DNA of 64,000 bases from Pirellulaceae bacterium. GTDB taxonomy: Bacteria > Planctomycetota > Planctomycetia > Pirellulales > Pirellulaceae. The translations under genes and the position numbers were made by a program. The stretch spans positions 58,695 to 122,694 of the forward strand of contig JADYZV010000103.1 of NCBI GenBank assembly GCA_020852965.1, read 5' to 3'. The notes under the pieces are model-generated. The model saw nothing but the letters and a program-made list of their open reading frames with translations, was not told the DNA's origin and made no database searches. Positions 37,591 to 48,800 of the stretch are shown in pieces. Position 1 is the first letter of the stretch. Every line of letters starts with the position of its first letter.

Positions 37591-38658
37591 TTGTTGAATG
37601 AATCCCCGAGCGAGCTGCCGCCCTTGCCGGCCGAGCAGCTCTTAATCGATAGTTTGCCCGATTGGGGCAGTTCCCGAGGACTAGTCATCTCGCCGGGGCG
37701 TGCCCAGTTGGCTGATCGCTGGGTTGCGACGGGCAAAATGTCCCGAGTGGCTGCCTGGTACGTTGATTTGCACGCTGCCAACGCTGCCAACGCGGTGTGT
37801 GTTGAAGGGGTCGAAGTCCAATGTGGCAGCGATCTGCCCGACGGCGAGCTCGATCTCGTTGCCATGCCTGTGCTTCGGCGAGGCGAAGCGGAATTGACGC
37901 GCGAGCTTATGCAGCAGTCGCACCAGCGCCTGGTCGAGGGTGGCTACTTGGCCGTGAGCGTCGACAACCCTAGCGATCAATGGTTGCATGGACAGATGCA
38001 AGCGTTGTTTGACAAGGTGACCTGTCATCGCACCAAGCAGGGGAGCGTGTACTGGGCTAAGAAGACCAAACCACTCAAGAAGCTCAAAGATTTTTACTGC
38101 CAATTTGATTTTCGAGACGTTGCGTGCCACGACAATCAAGCCAGGATCATCCAAGTTGTGACCCGTCCGAGCGTTTTCTCGCATCGCCGACTAGACCTCG
38201 GTGCGCGGCAATTGATGTTGTCCGCAGAGATCGGTCCGACAGACAACGTGCTTGAGATGGGCTGCGGTGCGGGTGCGGTGAGCCTAGCGGCAGCATTTCA
38301 AACCAGCGGTACTGTGTTTGCCGTAGACTCCAATTGTCGCGCGGTCGAGTGCACGGAGCGTGGTGCGGAGTTAAACCAATTGGTCAATGTGCAGGCGATT
38401 TTGAATGCCGACGGCGACTTGCAACTACCGGTCCCCATTGATTTGGCGCTAGCCAACCCACCCTACTTTGGCAATGATCGTATTTCGCAACACTTTGTCG
38501 ATACGGCTTGTGACGCATTGCGACCTGGCGGAGCGCTGCTGGTGGTTACAAAGCAACCAGCCTGGTACGAAGCCTATTTCGAGACACAATTGTTAGAAGA
38601 TATCGTCATCTTCGAAGCTTCGAAGTACTCAATCGTCTGCGGTCGCAAATCGTCATAG
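37591..38658 (+). CDS. RsmC/RlmG-like class I SAM methyltransferase
   Basis: 355 residues with the two-domain plan of RsmC-type guanine-N2 rRNA methyltransferases. A degenerate N-terminal methyltransferase-like domain (about 1-150) is followed by an active one: VLEMGCGAGAVSLAAA (motif I, about 222), FAVDSNCRAVECTERGAELN, and the catalytic LALANPPYFGND (NPPY, about 287). Probably methylates 16S or 23S rRNA. The start is a TTG at 37591 or 37594; there is no ATG before residue 50, so a non-ATG start is likely. Confidence 0.85.
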   Translation: MLNESPSELPPLPAEQLLIDSLPDWGSSRGLVISPGRAQLADRWVATGKMSRVAAWYVDLHAANAANAVCVEGVEVQCGSDLPDGELDLVAMPVLRRGEAELTRELMQQSHQRLVEGGYLAVSVDNPSDQWLHGQMQALFDKVTCHRTKQGSVYWAKKTKPLKKLKDFYCQFDFRDVACHDNQARIIQVVTRPSVFSHRRLDLGARQLMLSAEIGPTDNVLEMGCGAGAVSLAAAFQTSGTVFAVDSNCRAVECTERGAELNQLVNVQAILNADGDLQLPVPIDLALANPPYFGNDRISQHFVDTACDALRPGGALLVVTKQPAWYEAYFETQLLEDIVIFEASKYSIVCGRKSS

Positions 38659-38715
38659 TGCGTACTACGTCGCGCAGTAGCTCGGCTGGTCCAGGACCGA
38701 TGCGTACGTTTTCAT

Positions 38716-40158
38716 TCATTCGACTTCTTCGTCCGTGTGAAAATCTAGTTCTTCATTCGCTTCGGCGGAGAGTTCACGATGCCGTTGTTTGCTCAGTTCC
38801 AGCGCCGCGTGGTGCCTTGAACTTACGCCAGGCTGAGGAACCAGACCACCGCCAAGGATCAACACGGATAGGATCAACACGGCAATTTTCTCAGCAGGAC
38901 GTATCCGCAAGGAGGCGGGCGATACGTGTCGCTTTCCAGTAAATATGCGAAAGTAGACTAACATGATGGCGATGCCATTGAAGGCTGCAGCCAGCACAAC
39001 GGCGGTACCCGTCATAGGGTAGACATCGACCACTCCCTCGACCAATAGTTCCATCCCGACAAATCCGATCGTGGCAGGAAAGCCGATCGAAGCCATGCCT
39101 GTCAACAGGAAGAAGCCAGCCAGCATCGGCATTTGATCGTACAGACCGTGATAGTCGACAAGCGACACACGCCCTATGCGCGATTCGATGCTTCGCAGCG
39201 TGATGCCGAATCCGGTAAGCGACAACCCGACCGATAGCCAGACACACAGCGCACCGGTCAATCCGAGCGGGGTGACTAGTTCAAGCCCAATCAACACCAG
39301 CGACGCGTTGCTCAGGAACAAGTAGCAGAAGAATCGCCGCGATTCGCGTTGCACCAGTGCCATCCCCGATGCGTAAACGGCGGTGATGAGCGAGAGCATC
39401 GCCATACTCTGCAAACCCCAACTCGGGGCAATCGGCAGCACTAGGCGCATGGCCGCATAGGCACCGGTCAAAGGGGTAACAAATAAGATCGCCGTCCCGA
39501 ATGTCGTCTTCTCAAACAGGTCCGTCATCCAACAGTGCATCGGAACTACACCGCTGCGCAGCAGTGCCGCTGCGGTCAGCAGTGTCGCAGCGACCATCGG
39601 TATTTCACCAGGTCGTTCGAAAACGTTCAGCCACAAGTAGCCCCCCAGCAACAACGCCGCATAGACTCCCATATGCAAGACATAGACACGCGTGCAGCAA
39701 CCTCGTTTGCGCATTTCGATCCAGGGGGGAATCACGCCAACAATCAGCAGGCCAATCAAGACCCACGACGCACGGCAACTAAGAGTAGCCAATAGCACCG
39801 ATTCGCTGAACAGTGTCCAAGAGAAACTGAATCGGCCCACTTTAGTGCGCGCGGTCGCCAAAATCATCACCAGGTAGATCAGTCCCCCCAACGGCAAGAG
39901 CGGAGCACTGAGTTCATCGATTACAAACACGTCCGCATGAAAAACGTAAGCGATTACGTCCCAGTGATCGTGAGCTTCGAATTTCCCCAAGCTGGCAAAG
40001 TCGACCCATTCACCGACCGCGAAGACAAACGACATCGTGCAGGCGGCAAAGGCCAAAGATCGCGCCAGTTCACGATTGCTTAACCAGCCAATCGGCAAAG
40101 CGACCAACAGCGGCAAAACGATCGCCAACTCCATCCATGGGAAATGCAATTCACTCAC
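38716..40158 (-). CDS. Second NuoL/M-type proton-conducting membrane subunit of the DAB locus
   Basis: 480 residues, about 14 helices, of the antiporter-like NuoL/M/N superfamily. GTG start immediately after the dabB stop (TAAGTG). Two key charged positions look changed. Where relatives have a Trp-Glu pair in TM5 this one reads ASWVLIGLLIVGVIPP, with no Glu. At the TM7 Lys (GxxxKS) it reads AALLRSGVVPMHCWMTDLFE, with Arg. The ending is polar and acidic. So it may assist rather than pump, or use other residues. It is not the standard DabB, which is the gene before it. It ends the operon. Confidence 0.82.
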   Translation of the reverse strand: MSELHFPWMELAIVLPLLVALPIGWLSNRELARSLAFAACTMSFVFAVGEWVDFASLGKFEAHDHWDVIAYVFHADVFVIDELSAPLLPLGGLIYLVMILATARTKVGRFSFSWTLFSESVLLATLSCRASWVLIGLLIVGVIPPWIEMRKRGCCTRVYVLHMGVYAALLLGGYLWLNVFERPGEIPMVAATLLTAAALLRSGVVPMHCWMTDLFEKTTFGTAILFVTPLTGAYAAMRLVLPIAPSWGLQSMAMLSLITAVYASGMALVQRESRRFFCYLFLSNASLVLIGLELVTPLGLTGALCVWLSVGLSLTGFGITLRSIESRIGRVSLVDYHGLYDQMPMLAGFFLLTGMASIGFPATIGFVGMELLVEGVVDVYPMTGTAVVLAAAFNGIAIMLVYFRIFTGKRHVSPASLRIRPAEKIAVLILSVLILGGGLVPQPGVSSRHHAALELSKQRHRELSAEANEELDFHTDEEVE

Positions 40159-41550
40159 TTAGGCGATCCTCCCTGGCTCAGATTCAGGATGCAAGTCGGC
40201 CTGGTCCGACTCACGCGATGGTTGTTGCGAGATCCAGTCAGTCCAGCCACGTTCCATCCGGTCGGACCACCGAAATGCCATTAAGAATGGAGAGACAATC
40301 CAATTGTCGAGCAGTGTATCGAGAAAACCGCGTTCATATCCGAAGCGATAACACCACTGACGTAGGCTGGCCGGAATTAGGTTTGTCCACGGCGCATGGT
40401 TGCGTGACAAGCGGGCTCCAATAGCGTTTTCCAGATTATGGTAGTCTTTGAGTAGAGTGGGAGCACGCAACAACTGCATCGTTCGCAGTGACGCGTGACC
40501 AATGATATGGATCAGGGCCAGGTAACGTAGCCCGCAGCCAATTTCTACGACGATAATCCCAACTTGGGTCAACGAGGCATAGGCCAACGAGGTTTTTACG
40601 TCGGTTTGTACGCGCGACATCATGGCTCCAAACAGGGCTGACGCCACACCGACTGCGATCACCAATAATCGCAGCGTCCACGACTGATCGAGGATAGGAC
40701 TAACTCGCAACAGCAAATAAGCTCCCAAGTGAACCGATAGCGATCCGTAGAACACTGCACTGGAAGGTGTTGGCCCTTCCATAGCCCGCGGCAGCCAACC
40801 TGAAAATGGAACCAAAGCCGACTTACCGGCGGCCGCCACGAGCAGGAGCGAGCCAACCACGAGCGCATGATACGGATCGATCGCGGCGATTCCCTCGGGC
40901 CATGGCCCCGAGCCCATCAGTTCTCCAAAGTCGCCCCCTCCCGTCAGCTTGTGCATCGTCAGCGCGGCGATCAAAAAAGCCGCATCGGCCAAGCGATAGA
41001 TCGACCACACTCGCGCCCCATTGCGAACTGGATTCTCGCGTTCGTGAAAGTAGGCAATCAGCAGCGCCGAGGAAAGTCCGACCAGTTCCCAGCCAAAGAA
41101 CAACGTTTCAATGGTGCCCGCCAGCGAGGAGATGACCATCCCAGCAAAGAAGAACGCATAGCACAAAAAGAAGCGGTTATAGCCCACCTCAAGATGCAAG
41201 TATTGCCGCGTGAAGGCTCCCACCACGCCGCACAAGACAAAGGACAATATGGTGAACGGCACACTCAAGCGGTCGAACACAAACTTCAAATTGAAATGAT
41301 AATGCTCCTGCTCCAGCGCGATCCAATCGCCCAGTTCAATGGGAACATATTTTGTATCGAAAGCCAACATCATGCCGAGAATGGCCAGGACTGGCAACAG
41401 TCCCATTACAACTGCAGCACTGGTCAATCGCGCAGTAACCGATTCGCTCAAGGGTCGACCGAGCAACGTCGTCAACCCCAACACGGCCAGCAGCACCGAA
41501 GGGCTAGCCACCACAGCGATTCCTAGCCACAAAAATAGATTATCGATCAT
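40159..41550 (-). CDS. dabB: Inorganic carbon transporter subunit DabB (NuoL-like)
   Basis: 463 residues, the proton-conducting membrane partner of DabA. Conserved parts: [15 protein letters not shown] (TM5 Glu), [45 protein letters not shown] (TM7 Lys and downstream His), and [21 protein letters not shown]. The first 11 bases overlap the 3' end of dabA, a mark of tight coupling. In characterised DAB complexes this subunit is thought to couple cation flow to one-way CO2 hydration by DabA. Confidence 0.9.
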   Translation of the reverse strand: MIDNLFLWLGIAVVASPSVLLAVLGLTTLLGRPLSESVTARLTSAAVVMGLLPVLAILGMMLAFDTKYVPIELGDWIALEQEHYHFNLKFVFDRLSVPFTILSFVLCGVVGAFTRQYLHLEVGYNRFFLCYAFFFAGMVISSLAGTIETLFFGWELVGLSSALLIAYFHERENPVRNGARVWSIYRLADAAFLIAALTMHKLTGGGDFGELMGSGPWPEGIAAIDPYHALVVGSLLLVAAAGKSALVPFSGWLPRAMEGPTPSSAVFYGSLSVHLGAYLLLRVSPILDQSWTLRLLVIAVGVASALFGAMMSRVQTDVKTSLAYASLTQVGIIVVEIGCGLRYLALIHIIGHASLRTMQLLRAPTLLKDYHNLENAIGARLSRNHAPWTNLIPASLRQWCYRFGYERGFLDTLLDNWIVSPFLMAFRWSDRMERGWTDWISQQPSRESDQADLHPESEPGRIA

Positions 41551-44500
41551 CGTTCGAGCGTTTCCTTATGATCGAAGCAAAACCCAGGTGTTCTCGATGG
41601 TCTTGATACCACTCGATCGACGATGAAACGACTGGAATTTGATGAGACGGAATTTCGGAAGCAACCGCATCTGACACGTAGTTCACGAATTCGCCGTCAG
41701 CGAATACCTGCAATTCACAACGATCAGCATCGAAGATAGCCAACTGTATCCAACGATTGCGGACCAAGCGGTCGATACCCGGTTGCGTTCGCATGATCCC
41801 CAGCATTTTCTGTGGAGCTGTCTCGATGACAAACAATATGCGCATCGGTTCGTGGATTTCGATCATTTGAGCGGACAAACCCGGGCGGATATCACTGGCT
41901 GAACCAGTCATCACTCCAGCCAGCGAAGCGATGTTGTGTGGCAGTTTTGAACCGCAGCCATACCCCTCGTTGTCGACGGTCGAAAACAGATACTCAAGAC
42001 TGATACCTGCGCAGACGGGTATCGCAGCCGCCAGAATGCGCCCCAGTATCGTGCCTGGTTCGTCATCGATCCTTGGATCATACGAGTTCAAGAACGCGCG
42101 ACGATCCAAGAATAGGCCACGACTCCACTCACGGCGGCCGACAAAACAAATGGAATTGGTAGCGTGATTGTATTCAGGACGAGCCTGCGACAGATCTTCG
42201 GCTCGCTCTTCCACATGTTGCAGCGCTTCGGAAACAGACATATCCAGAGGAGCTGACTCAAAACGCCGCGCTCGCTCATGTGCGTTGCGAGCGCGGGCTT
42301 CATTGATGCTCCGCTCGACGCGTCGGAATAACTCGCGATGCGTGCGGGGTAACTGATCCAGATCGTAGTACTCGATATGGTCATTGCATGTATTGTGGTA
42401 GATGCCCAAGAAACGAACTTCGTCCGGGATGTCGATGCCCGTCTTCGACACGAGCTGACGGACGCGCGGGTCGTTGGCCATCTGCGCAAACGAGCGAGCG
42501 TTGGGACCGCCGCGACCACCACTGCAGGCACCACAATTGTAGGCCGATTCGTGCGGATTATTCATACTACTACTACCGTGACCGGTGAAGACCACGAGCG
42601 GGGCGAAGTCCTTCACCAACCCGAGGTCTTGTAAAATGCGAGTCACGATACCGGCCATTTCCACAATGGAATATCCCAGCGCATCGGAATCGGGACCCGG
42701 TCGCTCGCTAGAGCGTTCGAGGTGCAGTTCGGTAGCCGGAGGGCGCACCAAAATTCCAAACGACGTGCGAAGCCGAGCCGTCAAACGCGGTGCCAAAACT
42801 CGTGCCACCAAAGGGAAGGTCGCCAAAGATCCGAGCACGCCCGTCACGACACCTCCCCATAGAGTCCGCGAGCGCGCGTGGAATTGGTGGGTCATTCGTC
42901 CCAGCAGTTTGCGGCGCTGCGAGCGGGCTTCGCCCACATCCGTCGCCGAAAAAACTGGCTCTTCGCGAACGTAATGTTGCGGAGTAATGATGATTGGGCA
43001 AAGTGGTCGGTAGTGCGCCTCAGCCGCACCTTGATAGTACATCGCAACCGCATAGAACCCAGCCGCAGCGAATGTTTCGCACTCGGGATCACACTCTTCC
43101 AAATGCCGGCGAAATGACTCTTCGCGATCGTCGATGCAACACACAATCTGAAAAGCAGGCAGCGTGCTCCCCACTCTCGCATCTCCCGCCTCCCCCGTAT
43201 CGGAACAAGCATCGGCTACCGTTGACAATTGGCGCCGACGGTGGAGCAGCAAGGCGTCCGACGCGTCGTTGCGGTACTTGCGTTCATAGGCCAAATGGAA
43301 AACGCGACGACGCTCGATCCCTGAGAAGGCATTGATCTCTTTAAATAATTGTGTCCATTGCGATCGGTCCAAGTGAACCAAATCGTCCGGACTCCAGCCT
43401 CGCACTTGGGCCAATTGGAATGCGGTAAAGGTTTCTTGGGTCTCGCTTGCGATGGACGAGCTAGCCGCTGCGTGTAGTATCTGCTCGCGCAATAGTTGTA
43501 GTTTCTGGAACGGTCGCTCTGACTGGCTTGGCCATTCTTGTCGAGTCAGGTTGGCCAGCGCATAGCGTTCGAGTATCAAGCGAATCGCCAGGTAGCCTTC
43601 CAGCGAACCGGCTGGGGCTGGCTGTGGTGTCCAAGGTGCATTGGTCTCCATTTGCCATATCAACCCAGCCCAACCTCGCAAAGCCAGCAGGCTGTGCAAA
43701 ATGAAATTGTCCCGTTCTTCTTCGCCCACCCCCAATCGCTCCAGTGACTCAGCGATGGACTCCAAGGGCGTGGTTTCCCGATCGAGTATTTCTTTAAACT
43801 CACGTCCAATGCCACGCATCCAGGACGGTACTGGTATGGCTGGGCAGGAGTAAAGCTCAGCGAACGAACGGAAAAAGCCCGCCGTGCGGTGCGGTAACTC
43901 CCAGTCGGCGAAGCCTTGGTCCAAGAAGGCGGCAGTGAAGCGAACTAGTGGCTCTTCGACCAATCGATAGGCATCGCGCCCGCTCCGATTCAGCAATACA
44001 TCGCGCAAACTGAGATAGGGCGAAACGGTGGGGGCCAGTCGTTGGCCGCTACGGCGCGCTATGGCCACGCCGTCATTGCAAACTCGCCAAAGAAATCGTA
44101 GTGTGAACGATTCCCAATCGGACTCGGTCCAACTTTCGACGCGACGCAGACCACTGCATTGCTTCAACAATTCATGGACGATGCGGCTCACGACTTGATT
44201 GTGCTGGTTCGAATCGGAAAGCAAATCGCGCCGCACCCACTTGCGTGTAGCGGCCACCATGCGCTGTCGATTGGCTGGCTCCACTTCTTTGCGAAAGCGA
44301 TCCAGCGCGTGCGTCTCTGTGATCAACCACTGAAGTTCGACATCTGGGGCGATACCCAAGGGGAATTGAAGCATGGCCAGGCGAAGCGCGTAGCGCGTGC
44401 CAAATGTGGCAACCAATATTTCCGCATCAGCGCCGAGGTCCTCCAATAGAATCGTTTGCAAGTCGGTAACACGAATGCGCCCACTCTGCAATTCACTTCG

Positions 44501-44767
44501 AAACCGCCTTTCAGTCAAATAGGGTTCGCAATCGTAGAGAGCCCCTCCTGCCAGTACCGCTTCTTCGAAGTTGAGCTCTTCGAAGGCATGCAGCGTATTG
44601 TGGTGGACGAAGATAGAAATAGGACCTTGCGATGGGAGCAGGTGGCTTGCGTGCTCAATCGATTGACGCAGCGCTCGGGAAGTGGACGGGTCCAAACTCG
44701 TAGCGGTATCCTCCGATTCGGTCCCGCTGCGGTGTTCTAATGCGGTCGTTGATGTAGCTGAATTCAT
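41540..44767 (-). CDS. dabA: Inorganic carbon transporter subunit DabA (DUF2309)
   Basis: 1075 residues. A zinc protein with carbonic-anhydrase-like active site that, with DabB, concentrates bicarbonate. Visible: [24 protein letters not shown] at the N-terminus; the zinc-site motif [17 protein letters not shown] (Cys and Asp, beta-CA-like, about 542-558); and [14 protein letters not shown] then [20 protein letters not shown] (His and Cys ligands, about 715-745). All four expected metal/active-site segments are present. Full length compared with about 800-1050 in the family. Clean ATG. A hairpin (44827-44841) and a ruined antiporter gene lie upstream. Confidence 0.94.
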   Translation of the reverse strand: MNSATSTTALEHRSGTESEDTATSLDPSTSRALRQSIEHASHLLPSQGPISIFVHHNTLHAFEELNFEEAVLAGGALYDCEPYLTERRFRSELQSGRIRVTDLQTILLEDLGADAEILVATFGTRYALRLAMLQFPLGIAPDVELQWLITETHALDRFRKEVEPANRQRMVAATRKWVRRDLLSDSNQHNQVVSRIVHELLKQCSGLRRVESWTESDWESFTLRFLWRVCNDGVAIARRSGQRLAPTVSPYLSLRDVLLNRSGRDAYRLVEEPLVRFTAAFLDQGFADWELPHRTAGFFRSFAELYSCPAIPVPSWMRGIGREFKEILDRETTPLESIAESLERLGVGEEERDNFILHSLLALRGWAGLIWQMETNAPWTPQPAPAGSLEGYLAIRLILERYALANLTRQEWPSQSERPFQKLQLLREQILHAAASSSIASETQETFTAFQLAQVRGWSPDDLVHLDRSQWTQLFKEINAFSGIERRRVFHLAYERKYRNDASDALLLHRRRQLSTVADACSDTGEAGDARVGSTLPAFQIVCCIDDREESFRRHLEECDPECETFAAAGFYAVAMYYQGAAEAHYRPLCPIIITPQHYVREEPVFSATDVGEARSQRRKLLGRMTHQFHARSRTLWGGVVTGVLGSLATFPLVARVLAPRLTARLRTSFGILVRPPATELHLERSSERPGPDSDALGYSIVEMAGIVTRILQDLGLVKDFAPLVVFTGHGSSSMNNPHESAYNCGACSGGRGGPNARSFAQMANDPRVRQLVSKTGIDIPDEVRFLGIYHNTCNDHIEYYDLDQLPRTHRELFRRVERSINEARARNAHERARRFESAPLDMSVSEALQHVEERAEDLSQARPEYNHATNSICFVGRREWSRGLFLDRRAFLNSYDPRIDDEPGTILGRILAAAIPVCAGISLEYLFSTVDNEGYGCGSKLPHNIASLAGVMTGSASDIRPGLSAQMIEIHEPMRILFVIETAPQKMLGIMRTQPGIDRLVRNRWIQLAIFDADRCELQVFADGEFVNYVSDAVASEIPSHQIPVVSSSIEWYQDHREHLGFASIIRKRSNDDR

Positions 44768-44821
44768 GCTCGACTTATTATCCTAAAACCTGAAACTTCC
44801 CGCCATCAAGTCACTCTATTG

Positions 44822-44842
44822 TAGAACGGTTGTCCCAACCGC
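44822..44842. repeat. GTAGAAC/GGTTG hairpin
   Basis: CGGTTG (44827-44832), loop TCC, CAACCG (44836-44841), preceded by TAGAA. Same family as the pair after rseP. Lies in the leader of dabA. Confidence 0.55.
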
Positions 44843-44890
44843 TAATCCCGCTAGACTAGTTTGTCACCATCGCTCTTTTACTTGGAAAGT

Positions 44891-45526
44891 TTACTCCACC
44901 GGTACCTGCTGCAGAAACTCAGCCGCTTCACGTGTCCAATCGGCCAAGAACGACGGTGTGTATACCCCGGTAGAAGCGTCGAGGCGACGACCAACACGAT
45001 CGGAGAAACCATCAAATTGCTTTCGTGAATCGGTTGGTTGTCGACAATGAACTTATCGGTCAACTCTTCGCCGCCGGGCGCTTTAGCATTCCCAGGAGTA
45101 ACGACACTCGACGTGCATGCGTGGCGGATTCTTCGGCTGCGTCTCTGGGGATATGCAGCCAAACCTGTAGTGAATAGATAGATGCCAAAGCACAAACCAA
45201 CAACACCGGGACCAAAAAGAAAGCCGATGGTCCGTCGAGTGCAAAGCACAGCTCAAAACCGGCGACGGGGATTGTAAACGAACTGGCTCGGAGGGACCGC
45301 TTTGCAAAAACGACCAAACTCCGGCGAGCACCAAGCAACAACCGATCACATTCATGACCACCGCGATCCATTGACCAAGCCGCATTCGCTCCGGTAGCAG
45401 CACAGCCGGCCAGCCGCTTGCTGCGGATAACACCATCGCTGAGAACACTAGATCGGTACTGGACACAGGTGGGCCTTGGAAACCAGGTGGGCCTTTGAAA
45501 CAAAGAAGGTGCCAGGTTGTAGGCAA
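44891..45526 (-). pseudogene. Fragmented NuoL/M-like membrane subunit upstream of dabA
   Basis: Three frames must be joined. An N-terminal part (LPERMRLGQWIAVVMN, then GCCLVLAGVWSFLQ) is followed after a frameshift by FTIPVAGFELCFALDGPSAF then FLVPVLLVCALASIYSLQ. This is the start of a HyfB/MrpD/NuoM-like protein (helix 1, beta-strand pair, LD-x-LSAFF, helix 2-3). After a large gap comes a C-terminal-like piece (ELTDKFIVDNQPIHESNL, then PIVLVVASTLLPG), and after a further shift FLADWTREAAEFLQQVPVE and stop. At least two frameshifts and a large deletion. It would have been a third antiporter-type gene in this cluster. The C-terminal piece is the less certain assignment. Confidence 0.55.
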
Positions 45527-45540
45527 GGACGCTCAACCGT

Positions 45541-45888
45541 ATGAGCACATTTGATACCGCTTGGCATGTGTTTCACGATTTCGTTGCTGTGATTTCACGC
45601 AATCGGCTTGGAATCCGAATCTTTCTCTTGGTCGATGGAAGTACCGGTCTGCAAAAGGCAGTAATTCGCGTGCAAACTTCTGTTTTACTCCTGCAAGATC
45701 TTGGAAGGCTCTGCAAGATCCTGCAAGGCTCTGCAAGATTTTGCAGAATAACGGCTTTGACCAGATGTTACCGGTCGATCTCTATATCCCCAGCAGCCCC
45801 TTGCACCCAATGACGAACCTGGACGGATGGTTGCGGTTGCTCGGACGGATCGAAGTCGGTTCGCGAAAAAATTCTTAGGCATCTCAAG
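45541..45888. other. Gap after jetC, no JetD gene
   Basis: This is where jetD would sit in a standard Wadjet operon. I checked both strands and find only short frames with no TOPRIM/DUF2220 or DUF3322 features. Holds the 20-base tandem repeat at 45691-45750. Confidence 0.6.
45691..45750. repeat. 20-base tandem repeat
   Basis: Units at 45691-45710, 45711-45730 and 45731-45750, each starting CTGCAAGAT. The first two differ at a few bases and the third decays after position 10. A small minisatellite. Confidence 0.6.
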
Positions 45889-48800
45889 CTAACGCGGTTT
45901 GCCGGGAGCCCGCGATAACTTCTCGTCTGCTTCCATGGACGCATTGCTTGCAGGTTCTCTCTCCGAGCTATCTAGCTGCTGTGCCCGTTCATACTCGTCG
46001 GCGGTCAGGCATATCACATCACTGGTGCGAGTCTGTTCGTGCTTGACCGTGTGCAAGTAGCAACCGACATACGGCTCAGTGACTCGCGCCTTAGCGTCCA
46101 GCGGTGCCACGATCAGCAATTGCAAACCGAACTTCTCAAACAACTGCAAGGCGTACTCCGCATAACGGTCGTCGACCTTCGAAAACATCTCGTCGACGAC
46201 GACAAAATGCAGGCGATCATCGTCGGGTTGATTGGGGTCGATGTCGAATTGGTAGGCGATGGCTGCCACCAGGATCGTAAAGGCCAGCTTGGCTTTTTCT
46301 CCACCGGATTGCCCCGAGCTGTCCTCGTAACAGCTTCGCTCGGCACCGCTTATGGCGTCCAGTTCCCGGGCGGTGAAGTCGAACCAACGCCGCACGTCGG
46401 TCACCTTCTCCCGCCATCGCTCCTCTTCGCGAAGTCGGCGAATCAGTCGCTCGATGCGCGTGTAGCGAGCTTCATTGGCCGTTGCGTTATCGTCAAACGC
46501 ATCGCTCAGGCAATCTCGCAACAGACTTTGGAAGTCGCGAATCTCGCGGTCGGACACGCCCCGAGGTTCCAGGCGCATGTAAGTGCCAGCCCGGTATTCG
46601 AGCTGCTCGAGCGAACCGTTGAGGAGCTCGATTTTCGACAGAATCTCTTGATGTTCACACTGCAAAGCCGCATGGAAGACGCCCAGTTCCTGCGTGACGT
46701 TATCGTTGAGCCGCTCGCGAAAACGCGCCTCGTGGCGTGGCAAATCCTCATGTCGCAATTGGTCAAGTAACCCTAGGAAGCCGTCCAAGTACAACCAGTC
46801 GGCGCGCAGGTCATTGCATTCTTCGGGTGAGTCGCTTAAGAACTTCTGCATGGCTCGAATGCCGTCTGCGTGAATCGGCTCAGCCTCGCTGCGCAACGCA
46901 TTGAGGCGCACTTGGATGGCGTGGGATGTCTCGCTCTGAAGTTCTGCGAACTCAGAAAGCTCCTGCAATTGGGACAATTTTTTGTGCAACTGGGCGTCGA
47001 GCGCATCAAAAGTCAGACGATGCGTGGCCAATGTCCCCTGAGACTCGCGTTCGTTCAACAGGCTCTGATGTCGCTCTAGCCAATGTGAGGATTGATCGTT
47101 CTCACGCAGTAAATTGCTTTCGATGGCGACTTGTGCATCGCGATCATGCTGCGCAGCGAAGCGGCGCTCGATGGCTGCATCCAATCGTTCACGCAGTAGG
47201 CGGACTGCGTCATTGGAGTCTTCAATGGCACAGCGCTCCGCTTCCAATGCGTCGATCTCACGCTGATGGCGAGCGGTGTCGATCAAGTCGAAGTCGGGAA
47301 CGCCGCTGGCGGTATCGATCGCAGCCAACTTCTTAGACAGTAGTCTCGAATCGCTCTCCAATTCGCTAATTGTTGTGAGCACGCTTTGCTGCTGTTGACG
47401 CAAGCCGCTCAGGCTACCGCGCAAATCACTCAAGCGTTGGGCATTATCCCAACCGAGCACAAAACGTCGCGAGTCGGCTCCACCCGGGCGATCGTCTTTC
47501 TCGTGTTGCTGCGTACCGAGCTTGATATGCCGGTTCTTGGTAAGAGCCAGGCCCGGAGCTCGCTGGAATTGTTCCAATGTTTGGCAGCAGCGATAGTCAA
47601 ACCGTCGACGCAGCTCCTGTTCGAGCCAGGCCAGCAAGCTAGCTTGGTCGTCAGCCTCCACCGAGAGCATGGCGTTTTCTGGTGTGCGAAGCACTAGTTT
47701 GCGGATCAGGGAGTCGTTGTGCAGACGGTCCGGCGAACGCGAAAGAGGCTTGTCGTTTACGCGCATGTAGACCAAACGTTGCCCACGGCCGCGCGCGTCG
47801 ACGAGCGCGTGCGTCTCGACGTAGTGGCTGACCGCGCGATAGTGCCGCTCGGGAACCAGCAGGCTCAGCGCAAATCGCCTGAGAACGGTCTCGATTGCAG
47901 GCTGCCAGTCCAATTCGGCTTCCGCGACGCTGATCAATTCACAGCCAAATACCAATTGCGATTCGGACAAGTTCAATTCGGCGGCCATGGCCGTGCGCAC
48001 TTCAGCTAGCCAATTAGGGATGTTGCCAGGTTGTTCACTGAGCGCGTCAAGCTGGGATTGCTCTTCGTCGATGCGCGTGCGCAAATCGGTCAGGACGCGC
48101 GCTTGCTGCAGCCGTTGTTCGGCCAAGCGGGACGATTGTTGAGCGAGTTCCTGTCTGAGACTATCGAGTTGCTGAGGTAGCGCTTCAAAATCTTGGCGCG
48201 TGTCGAGTAGCTTGGTATGGCCAGAACGCGAAGCGGTGCACTCAGCCGCGATGCCAAGTGTCTGTAGAGCTGTCTGCAGACGCTGACGCTCGCGACGCTT
48301 GGCGGTAAGCAGAGCCAGTTGCGTTTCCAGCAACAGCGGAAGCTGTCGAAGTCGCTGGCCACCGGTCTTTTCAATTTCGTTCTTGAGATAGCGTTGCGTT
48401 TCGTCGAGCGCCTCGATCTCCGATTGCAGTTCCTGCTTCATGCGCCCGGCCGCGGAGATGGCCGAACCGTGCGTCTGCAGTCGTGGGGTAAGCCAAGCGA
48501 CCAGGCGTGTGCGGAAGTAACTGTCTACGGCATCGAGCTGATGCTGGCAGTTTTCCATGTCGGCAGCCAAACTACGATGGGCTTCAGCGGCCACAGCGAT
48601 GGGCGTAAGCAATTCGACTTGACGCCTCGCTTTGACGAGCGATTGATGGGCTTGGCTGAGTTGAGTGAAGTGTCCCAGCAGTCCTTCGATCCGCTCGCGC
48701 CAGGGATGCGGTTCGAGCATATGATCGCGAATGAAGCGATTGAGACTCTGGATGTCCTTGACCGCTACCGTTTGATTGAAGACATCCATTGCCTTGGGAC

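Noticed and set aside
44456..44740. Frames antisense to the dabA 5' end, and similar long antisense frames across gyrB, jetC and the giant kinase
   Set aside because: These mirror strongly biased codons of the real genes and have no protein-family features.
45541..45888. jetD or a jetD remnant after jetC
   Set aside because: All six frames were read; none shows a TOPRIM-like or DUF3322-like stretch, and the frames present are short and partly made of the tandem repeat.
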